Part shown: in pieces, positions 1-8,358 of the stretch
Position numbering within the stretch: position 1 is the stretch's first letter
Layout of the letters: each line of letters begins with the position of its first letter
The notes under the pieces: generated by a model
Seen by the model: only the letters and a program-made list of their open reading frames with translations
Databases searched by the model: none
What the model was told of the DNA's origin: nothing
Origin: Thermoleophilaceae bacterium
GTDB lineage: Bacteria; Actinomycetota; Thermoleophilia; Solirubrobacterales; Thermoleophilaceae
Reading direction: 5' to 3'
Length of the DNA: 16,080 nucleotides
NCBI GenBank assembly: GCA_013813135.1
Contig: JACCSF010000055.1
Location: 1-16,080 of the forward strand
Program-made: the position numbers and the translations under genes

Positions 1-1364
1 CCTTCGCGGCCGCCCTTCTCGTTGCGCTGCTCGGCCTCAACGCGGGCGCCGACCAGCCGGACTCCGCGACCCGCCCGGGGACCGTGGAGCTGCAGCTGCT
101 CGGCGTGAACGATTTCCACGGCCACCTCGCGCCACCGGAGCCGGACGTGGGCGGCGCGGCGTGGCTGGGCGCTTGGCTCAACCGCGCGGCGACCTCCCAC
201 CCCGAGCGCACGATCCGCGTGCACGCCGACGACATGGTCGGCGCCTCGCCGCTGCTCTCGAGCCACTTCAAGGACGAGCCCACGATCGAGGCGACCAACC
301 GGATGGGGTTCGACGTCGGCACGCTCGGCAATCACGAGTTCGACGAGGGCGGCGACGAGGCTCTGCGGCTGGTGAACCGCGCGCGCTACCCCTACATCGC
401 CGCGAACACGGTGAGCCGCGCCGGCGGCGACCTGATCCTGCCGCCCTACAAGGTCGTCGAGCGCGCCGGAGTGAAGGTCGGGTTCATCGGCGTGACGACC
501 ACGGACACGCCCTACTTCCTGCTCGCCGAGTACGCCCGCCGGTTCCAATGGACCGACCTCTCGGACGCCGTCAACCGCTACGTGCCCGACCTGCAGAGCC
601 AGGGCGTCCAGGCGATCGTGGTGCTCGCCCACGCCGGCGCCCTCCAGAAGGGCGCCGAGGCCGCGGGCGAGGTTGTGGACGAGGCGCGCCAGATGGACGA
701 CGCGGTCGACGTCGTCGTCGCGGGGCACACGCACTCGCGGCTCAATCTCGACGTCGACGGCAAGCTCGTCGTCGAGGCGCTCTCGTACGGGGTCGCGTTC
801 GACCGGGTGCGGATGACGGTGGACCGCGCGACCGGCGACGTGTTCTCCAAGTCCGCCATCGTGATGCCCACGCGCCACGCCGGCATCAAGCCCGACCCCG
901 ACCTGTTGACCCTGGTCGAGAGCTACCGCAAGCGGGACGAGCCGCTCGCGAACCGAGTGGTCGGCCACGCCGGCCACGAGCTCGACAACGAGGCGGTCGA
1001 CAGCCTCGCGGTGGACGCGCAGCGCGCCTTCGCCGGCGCCGACATCGCCTTCCTCAACCCCGGCAACACGCGCTCGGACATCGACGCCGGACCGATCACC
1101 TACGCCGACGCCTTCGAGGCGCAGGCCTACGAGCACCCGGTGTGGAGGCTGCGCATGCTGGGCTCGGACGTGCTCGAGGCGAAGGCCGAACAGCCCGGGC
1201 TGCTCGTGTCCGGGACGGCCGACATCCGCCCCGACGTCGTCTACACGGTCGCCGCGAACGGGATCGTCGCCGGGCGCCCGCCATTCGACCACGGGACCGA
1301 TCGGGAAAAGGTGGGCTCCGACCTCCAGGCGCTCGTGGCCTGGCTGGAGCGCGAGCTGCCCTAG
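1..1364 (+). CDS. 5'-nucleotidase/UshA-like metallophosphoesterase, exported (5' end outside window)
   Basis: This gene encodes a secreted or cell-surface metallophosphatase of the 5'-nucleotidase/2',3'-cyclic phosphodiesterase type, which hydrolyses nucleotides or related phosphate esters outside the cytoplasm. The frame is already open at base 3 and begins with a hydrophobic stretch (FAAALLVALLGLNAGA), the rest of a signal peptide, so the start lies upstream. The GTG at 84 is therefore not the likely start. The metallophosphoesterase domain has the family metal-binding motifs NDFHGH (108-125), GNHE (327-338) and GHTH (723-734). The C-terminal half resembles the 5'-nucleotidase C domain, with FLNPGNTRSD where the family usually has NxGGxR, so the substrate loop varies. 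The C-terminal domain also looks shorter than in UshA. The stop overlaps the stop of the convergent small cyd-operon gene. I am confident of the family; the substrate is unknown. Confidence 0.9.
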   Translation, partial: FAAALLVALLGLNAGADQPDSATRPGTVELQLLGVNDFHGHLAPPEPDVGGAAWLGAWLNRAATSHPERTIRVHADDMVGASPLLSSHFKDEPTIEATNRMGFDVGTLGNHEFDEGGDEALRLVNRARYPYIAANTVSRAGGDLILPPYKVVERAGVKVGFIGVTTTDTPYFLLAEYARRFQWTDLSDAVNRYVPDLQSQGVQAIVVLAHAGALQKGAEAAGEVVDEARQMDDAVDVVVAGHTHSRLNLDVDGKLVVEALSYGVAFDRVRMTVDRATGDVFSKSAIVMPTRHAGIKPDPDLLTLVESYRKRDEPLANRVVGHAGHELDNEAVDSLAVDAQRAFAGADIAFLNPGNTRSDIDAGPITYADAFEAQAYEHPVWRLRMLGSDVLEAKAEQPGLLVSGTADIRPDVVYTVAANGIVAGRPPFDHGTDREKVGSDLQALVAWLERELP

Positions 1365-1537
1365 TCCGGGTCGTCGCCGCCCAGCCGTTCCGGGCTGGCC
1401 ATGACGAACACCCCGCAGACGACGAAGGCGAGCAGCGCCAGGACACCGGTCACGATCGTGAACGTGCTCGTAAACGGGAAGAGCAGCCCCGCCCCGAGGA
1501 TGAAGCAGGCGATCGTCGCGCGCTCGAGGCGGCTCAC
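1361..1537 (-). CDS. Small 58-aa two-helix membrane protein, last gene of the cyd operon
   Basis: This small protein starts with GTG inside the cydB stop (a GTGA overlap at 1534-1537), so its translation is probably coupled to cydB. It has two hydrophobic segments, at about residues 7-24 and 27-47, and a polar acidic tail ending GGDDPD. I do not recognise a named family. Its place directly after cydB recalls the small accessory subunits of bd oxidases (CydX/CydS), but those are about 30-40 residues with a single helix, so any equivalence is only inferred from position. A longer reading of the same frame upstream of 1537 lies wholly inside cydB in another frame and is not credible. The stop TAG is formed by the same CTAG that ends the convergent nucleotidase gene. 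Confidence 0.7.
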   Translation of the reverse strand: MSRLERATIACFILGAGLLFPFTSTFTIVTGVLALLAFVVCGVFVMASPERLGGDDPD

Positions 1538-2553
1538 GGCCGCGGGTTCTCCTCGTACGCGAGCCGTCCGCTCAGCGCCAGCCGGAACAGCCACGTGAGC
1601 GCCGGCACGATCAACAGCAGGCCCAGTCCGGTGGCCACCAGCAGCGCCACCAGCGTGGCGTGGGCGCCCGCGGCCTCGTGCACCGTCAGGTCGGGCGGCA
1701 GCAGGTAGGGCTCCTGCGCGATGGCCCAGCCGGCCACGATCGCGGCGACGGCCGCCGCCGCCGTGTAGCGGGCCGCCTCGAAGCGCTCCCGCCACTCGAG
1801 CCGGAGCGTGATCAGGCCGGCCGCGCCGGACACCAGCACGCACACCAGCCCCGCGCCGGACGTAAGGCCGTCGTAGAGGGCGGGCACCTCCGAGCGGACC
1901 ACGAGCAGCCCCGCGATCGCGAGCCCCCCAGCGACCACGCCGGAGCCGAGCGCGCGCGCCCGGAACGCGCGCACCATGTCCGGCCGGCCCGCGCGCCGGG
2001 AGTCCGCTCCGAGGAAAACGGCGGCGAGGTGGGCGCCCGTGGCCACCGCCAGCAGGCCGACCAGAATCGAGACGCTCCCGGTCCAGCTCGACCATTCGTC
2101 GCCGCGGGCGTTGCCGACCGGCACCCTGCCGGCGGCGATCGCGCCCGCCGCGGCCCCGAAGGCAAACGGCGTGAGCACAGACGCGAGCGCGAACGTGGCG
2201 CCGAGCGCACGCGCCTCCGCGATCGTGGCGGCCTCCCCCTTGAGCGCGAACGCCCCGCCGCGCAGGATGATCCCGATCCCGGCGAGGAACAGCGGGACGG
2301 CGAGCGTGGACGTGATCGACCCGAACGCCACGGGGAAGCCGGTCCAGAGCACCACGAGCAGGAAGATCAGCCAGACGTGGTTCGCCTCCCAGACCGGCGA
2401 CATCGCCCGCTTGATCATCGCCCGCACCGGCGCCCCGCGCTGCGCGCCGCCGGCCGTGAGGTCCCAGAAGCCGGCGCCGAAGTCCGCGCCGCCGAGGAGG
2501 ACGTACGCGGTGAGGGCGAGCAGCGCCACCCCGGCGACCAGGTCAGGCAGCAT
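1534..2553 (-). CDS. cydB: Cytochrome bd ubiquinol oxidase subunit II
   Basis: CydB is the second membrane subunit of the cytochrome bd quinol oxidase, which reduces oxygen to water with quinol electrons and contributes to proton-motive force without pumping. The 339-residue protein is of normal length and almost entirely transmembrane. It carries the characteristic N-terminal GGADFGAGFWDL (residues 21-32) and the EANHVWLIFLLVVLWTGFP signature (about residues 56-74). Its ATG lies inside the end of cydA (11-base overlap, 2543-2553), and its stop overlaps the GTG of the next small gene, so the three are probably translationally coupled. No cydCD transporter genes, which are needed for bd assembly in several bacteria, are visible in the window. 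Confidence 0.96.
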   Translation of the reverse strand: MLPDLVAGVALLALTAYVLLGGADFGAGFWDLTAGGAQRGAPVRAMIKRAMSPVWEANHVWLIFLLVVLWTGFPVAFGSITSTLAVPLFLAGIGIILRGGAFALKGEAATIAEARALGATFALASVLTPFAFGAAAGAIAAGRVPVGNARGDEWSSWTGSVSILVGLLAVATGAHLAAVFLGADSRRAGRPDMVRAFRARALGSGVVAGGLAIAGLLVVRSEVPALYDGLTSGAGLVCVLVSGAAGLITLRLEWRERFEAARYTAAAAVAAIVAGWAIAQEPYLLPPDLTVHEAAGAHATLVALLVATGLGLLLIVPALTWLFRLALSGRLAYEENPRP

Positions 2554-3856
2554 CGGCCTCGACCTCGAGCGGCCCGCGGCTGAAGCGGTGCAGCATCACG
2601 AAGGTCACGGCGGCGAGCCCCGCGTAGACCAGCCCCAGCACGGCAAAGCCGACCGGGACGCCGCTCGCGCCCGTGACCGCACTCTCGGTGCGCATCACCT
2701 GGTAGACGACCCACGGCTGCCGCCCGACCTCGGTCGTGATCCAGCCGGCGATCAGCGCCACCAGCGCCAGCGGCCCGGCCGCCACGAGCGCGCGGTGGAA
2801 CCAGGGCGAGCTGGGCAGGCGCCCGTGGCGCCACCAGGTCCAGAGGAACCACCCACCGAGCGCGGTCAGGGCGGTCCCGATGAACACCATCGCGCGAAAC
2901 GAGACCTTGACGATGCCGGTCGGCGGCCGGTCGTCCTTCGGCACGCTGTCGAGGCCCGTGACGGTGGCGTTCGGATCGTGGAACGCAAGCACCGACAGCA
3001 GATCGGGGATCTCGATCCCGCCCGGCAGGGTGAACGGCGCACCCTTCGTCGTCTTTTCCAGGCCCTCGAACGCGGCCAGCTTCACCGGCTGGCGGTCCGC
3101 CACCGTGCGCGCGGCCCAGTCGCCCACCAGCAGCTGCGCCGGCGCGGCCAGGGCGGCCACCGACAGGGCGACGACAATGCCGACTCGATGGTGTCGGTCG
3201 CGCCGCCCCCTCAGCCACCCGTACGCGTACACGCCCGCGACGAGGAATCCCGCGACGATGAACCCGGCGATGTACATGTGCACCAGCTCGTGCCAGAGGT
3301 TCTTGTTGAACAGCGCGTCCAGCGGGTTCACGTCGACCACCTCGCCACCGCGAACCGAGAAACCCTCCGGTTGATTCATCCACCCGTTCACGGAGATCAC
3401 CATGAACGAGCCGCTGAGTCCGGCCACCACGATCGGCACGCCGGCGGCGAAGTGCACGCGGGCCGGCAGGCGGTCCCAGCCGTAGACGTAGATCGCTATG
3501 AAGATCGCCTCGATGAAGAACGAGACGCCCTCGACCCCGAAGGCGAGCCCGAACACGTCGCCGAAGGTGGCCATGAACTCCGGCCACAGCAGCCCCATCT
3601 CGAACGAGAGGATCGTGCCGGTCACCACGCCTACGGCGAACAGGATCAGCATCGCCTTCGACCAGCGCTTCGCGAGCGCACGGTAGAACGGGTCGTCCGT
3701 GCGCAGCCAGAGCCCTTCGAGGAACAGCACCATCGCCGGGAACGCGATCCCAAAGCACACCAGCGGGATGTGCACGGCGAACGACATCGCCTGCATCTGG
3801 CGCGCCTGCAGCAGATAGTCCTGGTCGACCGGCCCGCCGAGGACGCCGTCGATCAC
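2543..3856 (-). CDS. cydA: Cytochrome bd ubiquinol oxidase subunit I
   Basis: CydA is the haem- and quinol-binding subunit of cytochrome bd oxidase. Residues matching those established in the E. coli enzyme are present: H29 (haem ligand, E. coli H19), E109 and E116 (E99, E107), H193 (b558 ligand, H186), R321 and M323 in SFRAMV (R391, M393), and E376 just before GRQPW (E445). The quinol loop contains QPVKLAAFEGLE, covering the K252/E257 region. At 437 residues with a compact loop it looks like the short Q-loop type. It starts with GTG overlapping the antiporter stop (GTGA, 3853-3856) and ends inside cydB. The ligand set looks complete, so the oxidase is predicted to be functional even though the gene ahead of it in the operon is broken. 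Confidence 0.96.
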   Translation of the reverse strand: MIDGVLGGPVDQDYLLQARQMQAMSFAVHIPLVCFGIAFPAMVLFLEGLWLRTDDPFYRALAKRWSKAMLILFAVGVVTGTILSFEMGLLWPEFMATFGDVFGLAFGVEGVSFFIEAIFIAIYVYGWDRLPARVHFAAGVPIVVAGLSGSFMVISVNGWMNQPEGFSVRGGEVVDVNPLDALFNKNLWHELVHMYIAGFIVAGFLVAGVYAYGWLRGRRDRHHRVGIVVALSVAALAAPAQLLVGDWAARTVADRQPVKLAAFEGLEKTTKGAPFTLPGGIEIPDLLSVLAFHDPNATVTGLDSVPKDDRPPTGIVKVSFRAMVFIGTALTALGGWFLWTWWRHGRLPSSPWFHRALVAAGPLALVALIAGWITTEVGRQPWVVYQVMRTESAVTGASGVPVGFAVLGLVYAGLAAVTFVMLHRFSRGPLEVEADAA

Positions 3857-4948
3857 GTCGGCCCCAGGAGCCTCAGCGCCACGGCGGGGAACACCAGCAC
3901 CGAGATCACGCCGCCGGTCACCAGGCCGGCCGCGAGCGCCTCGCGGCGCGGGACAAAGCGGCCGTAGACGAACGCGGGGAGGCCGCGAACAACCAGCAAC
4001 GCGATCACGGTGAGCGGCACGAGCACGATGGTGTCAAAGGACGAGAACAGGGTGTCGAGATCCAGCCGCACTCCGCTGACCACGAAGAAGATCGGGATGA
4101 AGACGCCGAAGCCGATTCCCTCCAGCGTCTCCTGCAGGCCGGTCGCGCGGATCGCGCCCTCGCGGTCGAGCAGGCTCACCATCGCCCCCGCCAGGAAGGC
4201 GCCCAGCACCACCTCCAGGCCGAACTCCTCCGACATGTATACGAGCACCACCAGCAGCAGGAACGCGATCCGCACGCCGATCTGGGCGCTGGTGCGCTGC
4301 AGGCGCATGACCGTGGCCTTGAGCTCCACCGAGCCACGCGCGCCCGCGAGCACAAGCCCGACGACCGCCACCACTCCGAGGAACAGCAGCATCAGCACGA
4401 GCGTGGTCTCGAAGCTCGCCCCCGACGACGAGAAGAACAGCGACAGCAGGATCACCGTGGCGAGGTCGGCGAGCGACGCACCGGCGATCACCAGCTGGCC
4501 GAACGGCGTGCGCGTCTGCCCGGCGCTTGAGCACCGCCACCACGATCCCGAAGGAGGTGGCCGCCAGCATGATCGCGACCAGCAGCGGCGCGCCGACCAG
4601 CTCGACCGCGTCGAAGATGAGCGCCACGACCAGCGCGAGCGCCAGCGAGATCAGGAAGGCGGCGCCGACCACGCCGAGGTGCCGGTCATCCTCGGCGTCG
4701 AAGGCGATCTCGAGCCCGGCCAGGAAGAACAGGAACACAAGGCCGATCTGCGAGAACACCTCGAGCGGCGCGGTGATGTCCACCAGGTCGAGCGCGACCG
4801 GCCCGATCAGGATGCCGGCGAGGATCTCGCTCACGATCGGCGGGATTTTCGGCAGCGGGAGCAGGTCGACCAGCAGCGGCGCGCTGGTCGCCGCCGCCAG
4901 CGCAACGGCCAGGTCGGTGTAGTCGAGCCCCTCGATCTGTTGCGGAGG
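3853..4948 (-). pseudogene. KefB/CPA2-type cation:proton antiporter, frameshifted and without a standard start codon
   Basis: This is the leading gene of the cyd operon, encoding a monovalent cation/proton antiporter of the CPA2 (KefB/Na+:H+ exchanger) family. The N-terminal half reads EILAGILIGPVALDL, then GLVFLFFLAGLEI and AATSFGIVVAVLK. The reading frame then changes at about 4519-4530, and the C-terminal half continues as AGQTRTPFGQLVIAGASLADL, YMSEEFGLEVVLGAFLAGAM and FIPIFFVVSGVRLDL to the stop at 3853. The usual family spacing (LKxAG) would be restored by two extra bases, as if one CG of a CGCGCC run had been lost. The first membrane segment (GLDYTDLAVALAAATSAPLL, about 4870-4930) is open back to a TAG at 4949-4951 but contains no ATG, GTG or TTG before the GTG at 4834. 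This is either a real pseudogene or a sequencing error at the frameshift combined with unusual initiation. The last bases overlap the cydA start. Confidence 0.85.
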
Positions 4949-4964
4949 CTACGATCGGCGCCGG

Positions 4965-5621
4965 GTGGAACAGGTGTGGGACGACATCAGCCGGGCCTAC
5001 GACCACCACATCCAGGTCCCCGGCAAGGAAACGCATTTCGTGATCCTGCTGGCGTTCGTGTGCTCGTTCGGCTTCATCCGCACCAGCGCGCACATGATCC
5101 GCGCGCAGGTGTCGTGGTGGCCCGGAAACGTGGAGACAAAGGGCGGCACGCACGTCCATCACCTCGTTTGGGGAATCCTGCTGCTGATCTCGATGGGCTA
5201 CGTCGGCATCTCCACCGACATCGGCAGCCCCTGGTTCGAGCTCGTGGCGATCGCCTTCGGCATCGGCATGGGCCTGACCATGGACGAGTTCGCGCTGTGG
5301 CTGAACCTCAAGGACGTGTATTGGCAGCAGCAGGGACGGCAGTCGATCGACGCGGTGGTCGTGACCACCACGCTGTTGGTGATAGCCCTGCTCGGCCTGC
5401 AGTTCTGGATCGACGTCTACGACGCCGCGCTGGTGCTCGCCGGAGTGCAACGCGGCAACACCTGGATCGCGATCCCGATCCAGCTATTCGGCATCGCCCT
5501 GGCCGTCGTCTGCTTTCGCAGGGGGCGCAAGCTGGCGGGGCTGTTCGGGCTGTTCGTCCCGCTGGTGGCGCTCATCGGGGCGGTGTTTCCGCACCGGGAA
5601 CCGGCGCGTTCCACCGCCTGA
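4965..5621 (+). CDS. Polytopic membrane protein of unknown function with HxHH and DE motifs
   Basis: This 218-residue integral membrane protein has about six hydrophobic segments, near residues 24-42, 66-83, 90-113, 130-148, 167-183 and 189-207. The short polar N-terminus (MEQVWDDISRAYDHHIQ) is probably cytoplasmic. Notable polar groups at membrane borders are GGTHVHHLVWG (H63, H65, H66) and LTMDEFALWLNL (D107, E108). I recognise the general look of an uncharacterised actinobacterial membrane protein but no named family, and I assign no function. A GGAGG at 4944-4948 lies 16 bases before the GTG, a long but usable spacing. It diverges from the antiporter with essentially no intergenic space. 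Its last 50 bases overlap the 3' end of the convergent phosphatase. Confidence 0.8.
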   Translation: MEQVWDDISRAYDHHIQVPGKETHFVILLAFVCSFGFIRTSAHMIRAQVSWWPGNVETKGGTHVHHLVWGILLLISMGYVGISTDIGSPWFELVAIAFGIGMGLTMDEFALWLNLKDVYWQQQGRQSIDAVVVTTTLLVIALLGLQFWIDVYDAALVLAGVQRGNTWIAIPIQLFGIALAVVCFRRGRKLAGLFGLFVPLVALIGAVFPHREPARSTA

Positions 5622-6159
5622 CCACGCGCGTCTCGCGCTCGTAGCCGAGCACCGAGGTCGTGGCCGTGCCGAGGGCCAGCAGCGCCCCGTCGTCCGGCGC
5701 GAGGCCGACCCAGCGAGCCGCCGTTATGCGCAGCACGTGGCCGTGCGCGAACAACGCCACGTCGCCGTGGAGCCCCTCGAGGTCGGCTAGCACGCGATCC
5801 ACCCGCCGGCCGACGTCGGCCGCACTCTCGCCGCCCGGGCAGCCGTCGCGCCACAGTTTCCAGTCCGGGCGTGATTGCCGGATCTCGGCTGTGGTGATGC
5901 CCTCGTACTCGCCGTAATCCCACTCGAGCAGGTCCTCGGTGGTCTCCACCCGATCCCCGAGCCCGGCAATCCGGCAGGTCTCGAGCGCCCGCTCGAGCGG
6001 GCTGGAGAGCACCCTCTCGAAGCTCCACTCCCTCAGGGCTTCGCGCAGCAGCAGCGCCTCGCGGTGCCCGTTCTCGGTGAGCGGGATGTCGGTTCTGCCG
6101 GTGTGGCGCCCGTCCCTGCTCCATTCGGTCTCGCCGTGCCGGGCGAGGACGATCTCCAT
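5572..6159 (-). CDS. Histidine phosphatase (phosphoglycerate mutase-like)
   Basis: This 195-residue cytoplasmic phosphatase belongs to the histidine phosphatase superfamily, branch 1 (GpmB/CobC-like). The catalytic RHG motif is at residues 7-9 (H8 becomes the phosphohistidine). R57 lies in SSPLERA, the acidic stretch EWDYGEYEG is at 79-87, and the second catalytic histidine is H139 in LFAHGHVLR. The length suits a small broad-specificity phosphatase or alpha-ribazole phosphatase-like enzyme better than glycolytic dPGM (about 230-250 residues); the substrate cannot be read from the sequence. I chose the ATG at 6159 because the protein begins MEIVLARHGETEW as in the family, and upstream codons in the frame do not look like protein. 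The 3' end overlaps the convergent membrane protein gene by 50 bases. Confidence 0.9.
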   Translation of the reverse strand: MEIVLARHGETEWSRDGRHTGRTDIPLTENGHREALLLREALREWSFERVLSSPLERALETCRIAGLGDRVETTEDLLEWDYGEYEGITTAEIRQSRPDWKLWRDGCPGGESAADVGRRVDRVLADLEGLHGDVALFAHGHVLRITAARWVGLAPDDGALLALGTATTSVLGYERETRVVRRWNAPVPGAETPPR

Positions 6160-6303
6160 CGTCAGCCGGGCTCCGCCGTCAATGCCGGGGCCGCCTCGCG
6201 GGCCATCGGCGCCTGGACCTCGATTCGCGGGGCACGGCAGCGACCATACCGCGCGGCGGTTGTCGCTTGCGGACGCGCGCCCCGGGTGGTAAGCCCCGTG
6301 TCG
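6160..6303. promoter_or_regulatory. Divergent intergenic region, presumed promoter region
   Basis: These 144 bases separate the leftward histidine phosphatase from the rightward dehydrogenase/glycosidase pair, so promoters for both directions are expected here. I see no convincing -35/-10 pair, operator palindrome or strong Shine-Dalgarno site. The assignment rests only on the divergent gene arrangement. Confidence 0.35.
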
Positions 6304-8358
6304 ATGCTCACTCGCGTTGCCGCCGCCGGCCTCGCCCTGACCGCCGCGATGACGTGCACAGCGGGCGCGAGCCGCGCAGCCTCGCTGCCCGAGGGCTTCG
6401 CTGACGAACCCGCCCCCGGACGGGCCGGTGAACCGCGTGTCGCGCTTCACGCTCGGCGAGGACGACAGGATCGATCCGAGCAGCGAGCTGATCCTGATCG
6501 ACGGCATCCCTTCTCCGGGCGGTAACCACAACGGCGGAGACCTGGCGTTCGGCAAGGACAACCACCTGTACGTGTCCGTCGGCGATGGCGGCTGCGACTA
6601 CACGGGCGACAGCGGCTGCGCGGGCAGCAACGACGCGGCGCGTGACCGCCACGTGCTGCTGGGCAAGGTGCTGCGCGTCACCGCCAGCGGCGGCATTCCC
6701 TCCGACAACCCTTTCCAGGGCGCCGGTACCGCGCGCTGCAACCTCACCGGGCGAACCGAGGCCGGCACGCTCTGCCAGGAGACGTACGCCTGGGGGCTGC
6801 GCAACCCGTTTCGTCTCGGCTTCGACCCCAACGCGGCCGCTACGCGCTCGGCGCCGACCCGACCGGGCTCGCCGGCACGCTCATCCGCGTCGACCCCGAG
6901 ACCGGGCAGGCTCTGCCCGACAACCCGCTGGCGTCGAGGACCGACCCGGACGCACGCCGGATCATCGGCTACGGATTCCGCAATCCCTTCCGGCTGACGA
7001 TCAGACCGGGGACCAGCGAGCCCTGGGTCGGCGACGTCGGATGGGAGACGTGGGAGGAGATCAACCGGGCGCCGAAGCCCCCGGGCTGGCTCGAGAACTT
7101 CGGCTGGCCCTGCTACGAGGGCGCAGGACGCCAGGGCGGCTACGACGCGCTGGACCTGAGCCTGTGCGAGTCCCTCTACCCCGGCGGCAACGTGCGGGCG
7201 CCGTTCTTCGCGTACAGGCACGGTGACAAGGTCTTCTCCGAGGAGACCTGCCCGACCGGCAGCTCGTCGATCTCCGGCCTGGCGTTCACGCCGCCCGGTA
7301 GCACGCTTCCCGCGGAGTTCGACGGCGGCCTGTTCTTCTCGGACTACTCGCGCGGTTGCATCTGGGTGATGAAGGGCGGCGCCGGCGGACTTCCCGCCCC
7401 GAGTACCGTTCGGACGTTCCGAGCAGGTGCCTCCGGTCCGGTGGAGCTCCAGTTCGGCCCGGGCAACGACCTCTTCTACGCCGACTTCAACCAGGGCCGC
7501 ATCATGCGCATCCACTACACCGCGGGCAACCAGGCTCCGCGCGCGGTCGTCAGCGCCAGCCCGACGAACGGCGACACGCCGCTCGACGTGGACTTCAACG
7601 CCGGCGGGTCGAGCGACCCCGACCCGGGCGACACGATCTCCTACGAGTGGGACCTCGACGGCGACGGCCAGTACGACGACGCCACGGGCGCGACGGCGCA
7701 GTTCACCTACGCGGACGCCGGCAGCTACCTGGCGAGCGTCAAGGTGACCGACGACCAGGGCGCGTCGGCGATCGACGCGGTTGCGATCAGAGCCGGCAAC
7801 ACACCCCCGACGGCGACGATCACCTCGCCGACCACGGGCCTCACCTGGAAGGTGGGCGACCCGATCGCGTTCGCCGGCAGCGCCACCGACGCCCAGGACG
7901 GCACGCTCGACGCAACCGACCTGGACTGGAAGCTCGTGATCCAGCACTGCCCGTCCAACTGCCACGAGCACACGGTGCAGACCTGGACCGGAATCGACCA
8001 GGGCTCCTTCCCGGCGCCCGACCACGAGTACCCGGCGTACGTCGAGCTGACGCTCACCGCCACCGACAGCGGCGGCCTCCCCGACACCCGGACGATCCGC
8101 CTCGACCCGAAGACCGTCGTCCTCTCCTTCGCGTCGAGCCCGAGCGGGCTGACGCTCTCGGTCAACGGCACCGACGCCACGACGCCGTTCGCCCGCACGG
8201 TGATCCAGGACTCGGTCAACGGCCTCGCCGCGCCCACGCCGCAGACGCTCGCATCGAGTACCTACGACTTCGGATCCTGGTCGGATGGCGGCGCGCGCGT
8301 GCACTCGATCACGGCTAACGCGGACCGCAGCCTCACGGCGACTTACAACAAGCGTTAG
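6304..8358 (+). pseudogene. Glucose/sorbosone (PQQ-type) dehydrogenase with PKD tail, chimeric and frameshifted
   Basis: The ancestral product was an exported beta-propeller sugar dehydrogenase of the glucose/sorbosone dehydrogenase family, which oxidises sugars with PQQ outside the membrane. Three blocks are visible. Block 1 (6304 to about 6408) is a signal peptide (MLTRVAAAGLALTAAMTC) plus SLPEGFADE. Block 2 (about 6409-6837) is shifted one frame and reads NPPPDGPVNRVSRFTL, NHNGGDLAFG, VSVGDGGCDY and WGLRNPFRLGFDPN. Block 3 (6838-8358) is back in the first frame, from RYALGADPTGLAGTL through a second homologous GFRNPFRLTI, GDVGWETWEEIN and NFGWPCYEG, then the GSSSISGLAF and SDYSRGCIWVM region. 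A PKD domain follows (YEWDLDGDGQYDD, about 7530-7795), then two further Ig/PKD-like segments. The first frame hits TAA at 6523-6525, so no continuous product is possible. Most of the first propeller blades are missing. Two NPFRL blades in a row suggest fusion of two paralogs. Confidence 0.85.

Noticed and set aside
84..1364. GTG at 84 as the true start of the nucleotidase
   Set aside because: The frame is open to the window edge and encodes a signal-peptide-like hydrophobic stretch just before it.
1381..1398. Hairpin CCAGCC/GGCTGG as terminator between convergent genes
   Set aside because: It is a 6-bp stem inside the small-protein coding region with no T-tract; it is likely chance in GC-rich DNA.
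1976..3967. Long plus-strand frame opposite cydA/cydB
   Set aside because: It shows no recognisable motif and runs antisense to two well-supported oxidase genes; it is a composition-driven shadow.
6160..6561. N-terminal extension of the histidine phosphatase to 6561
   Set aside because: Residues before the ATG at 6159 are low-complexity and would overlap the divergent dehydrogenase start; the family begins at MEIVLARHGETEW.
6833..6840. GCGGCCGC (NotI site) at the second dehydrogenase junction as a sign of cloning
   Set aside because: The same 8-mer also occurs near base 5, so it is a common word in this GC-rich sequence.
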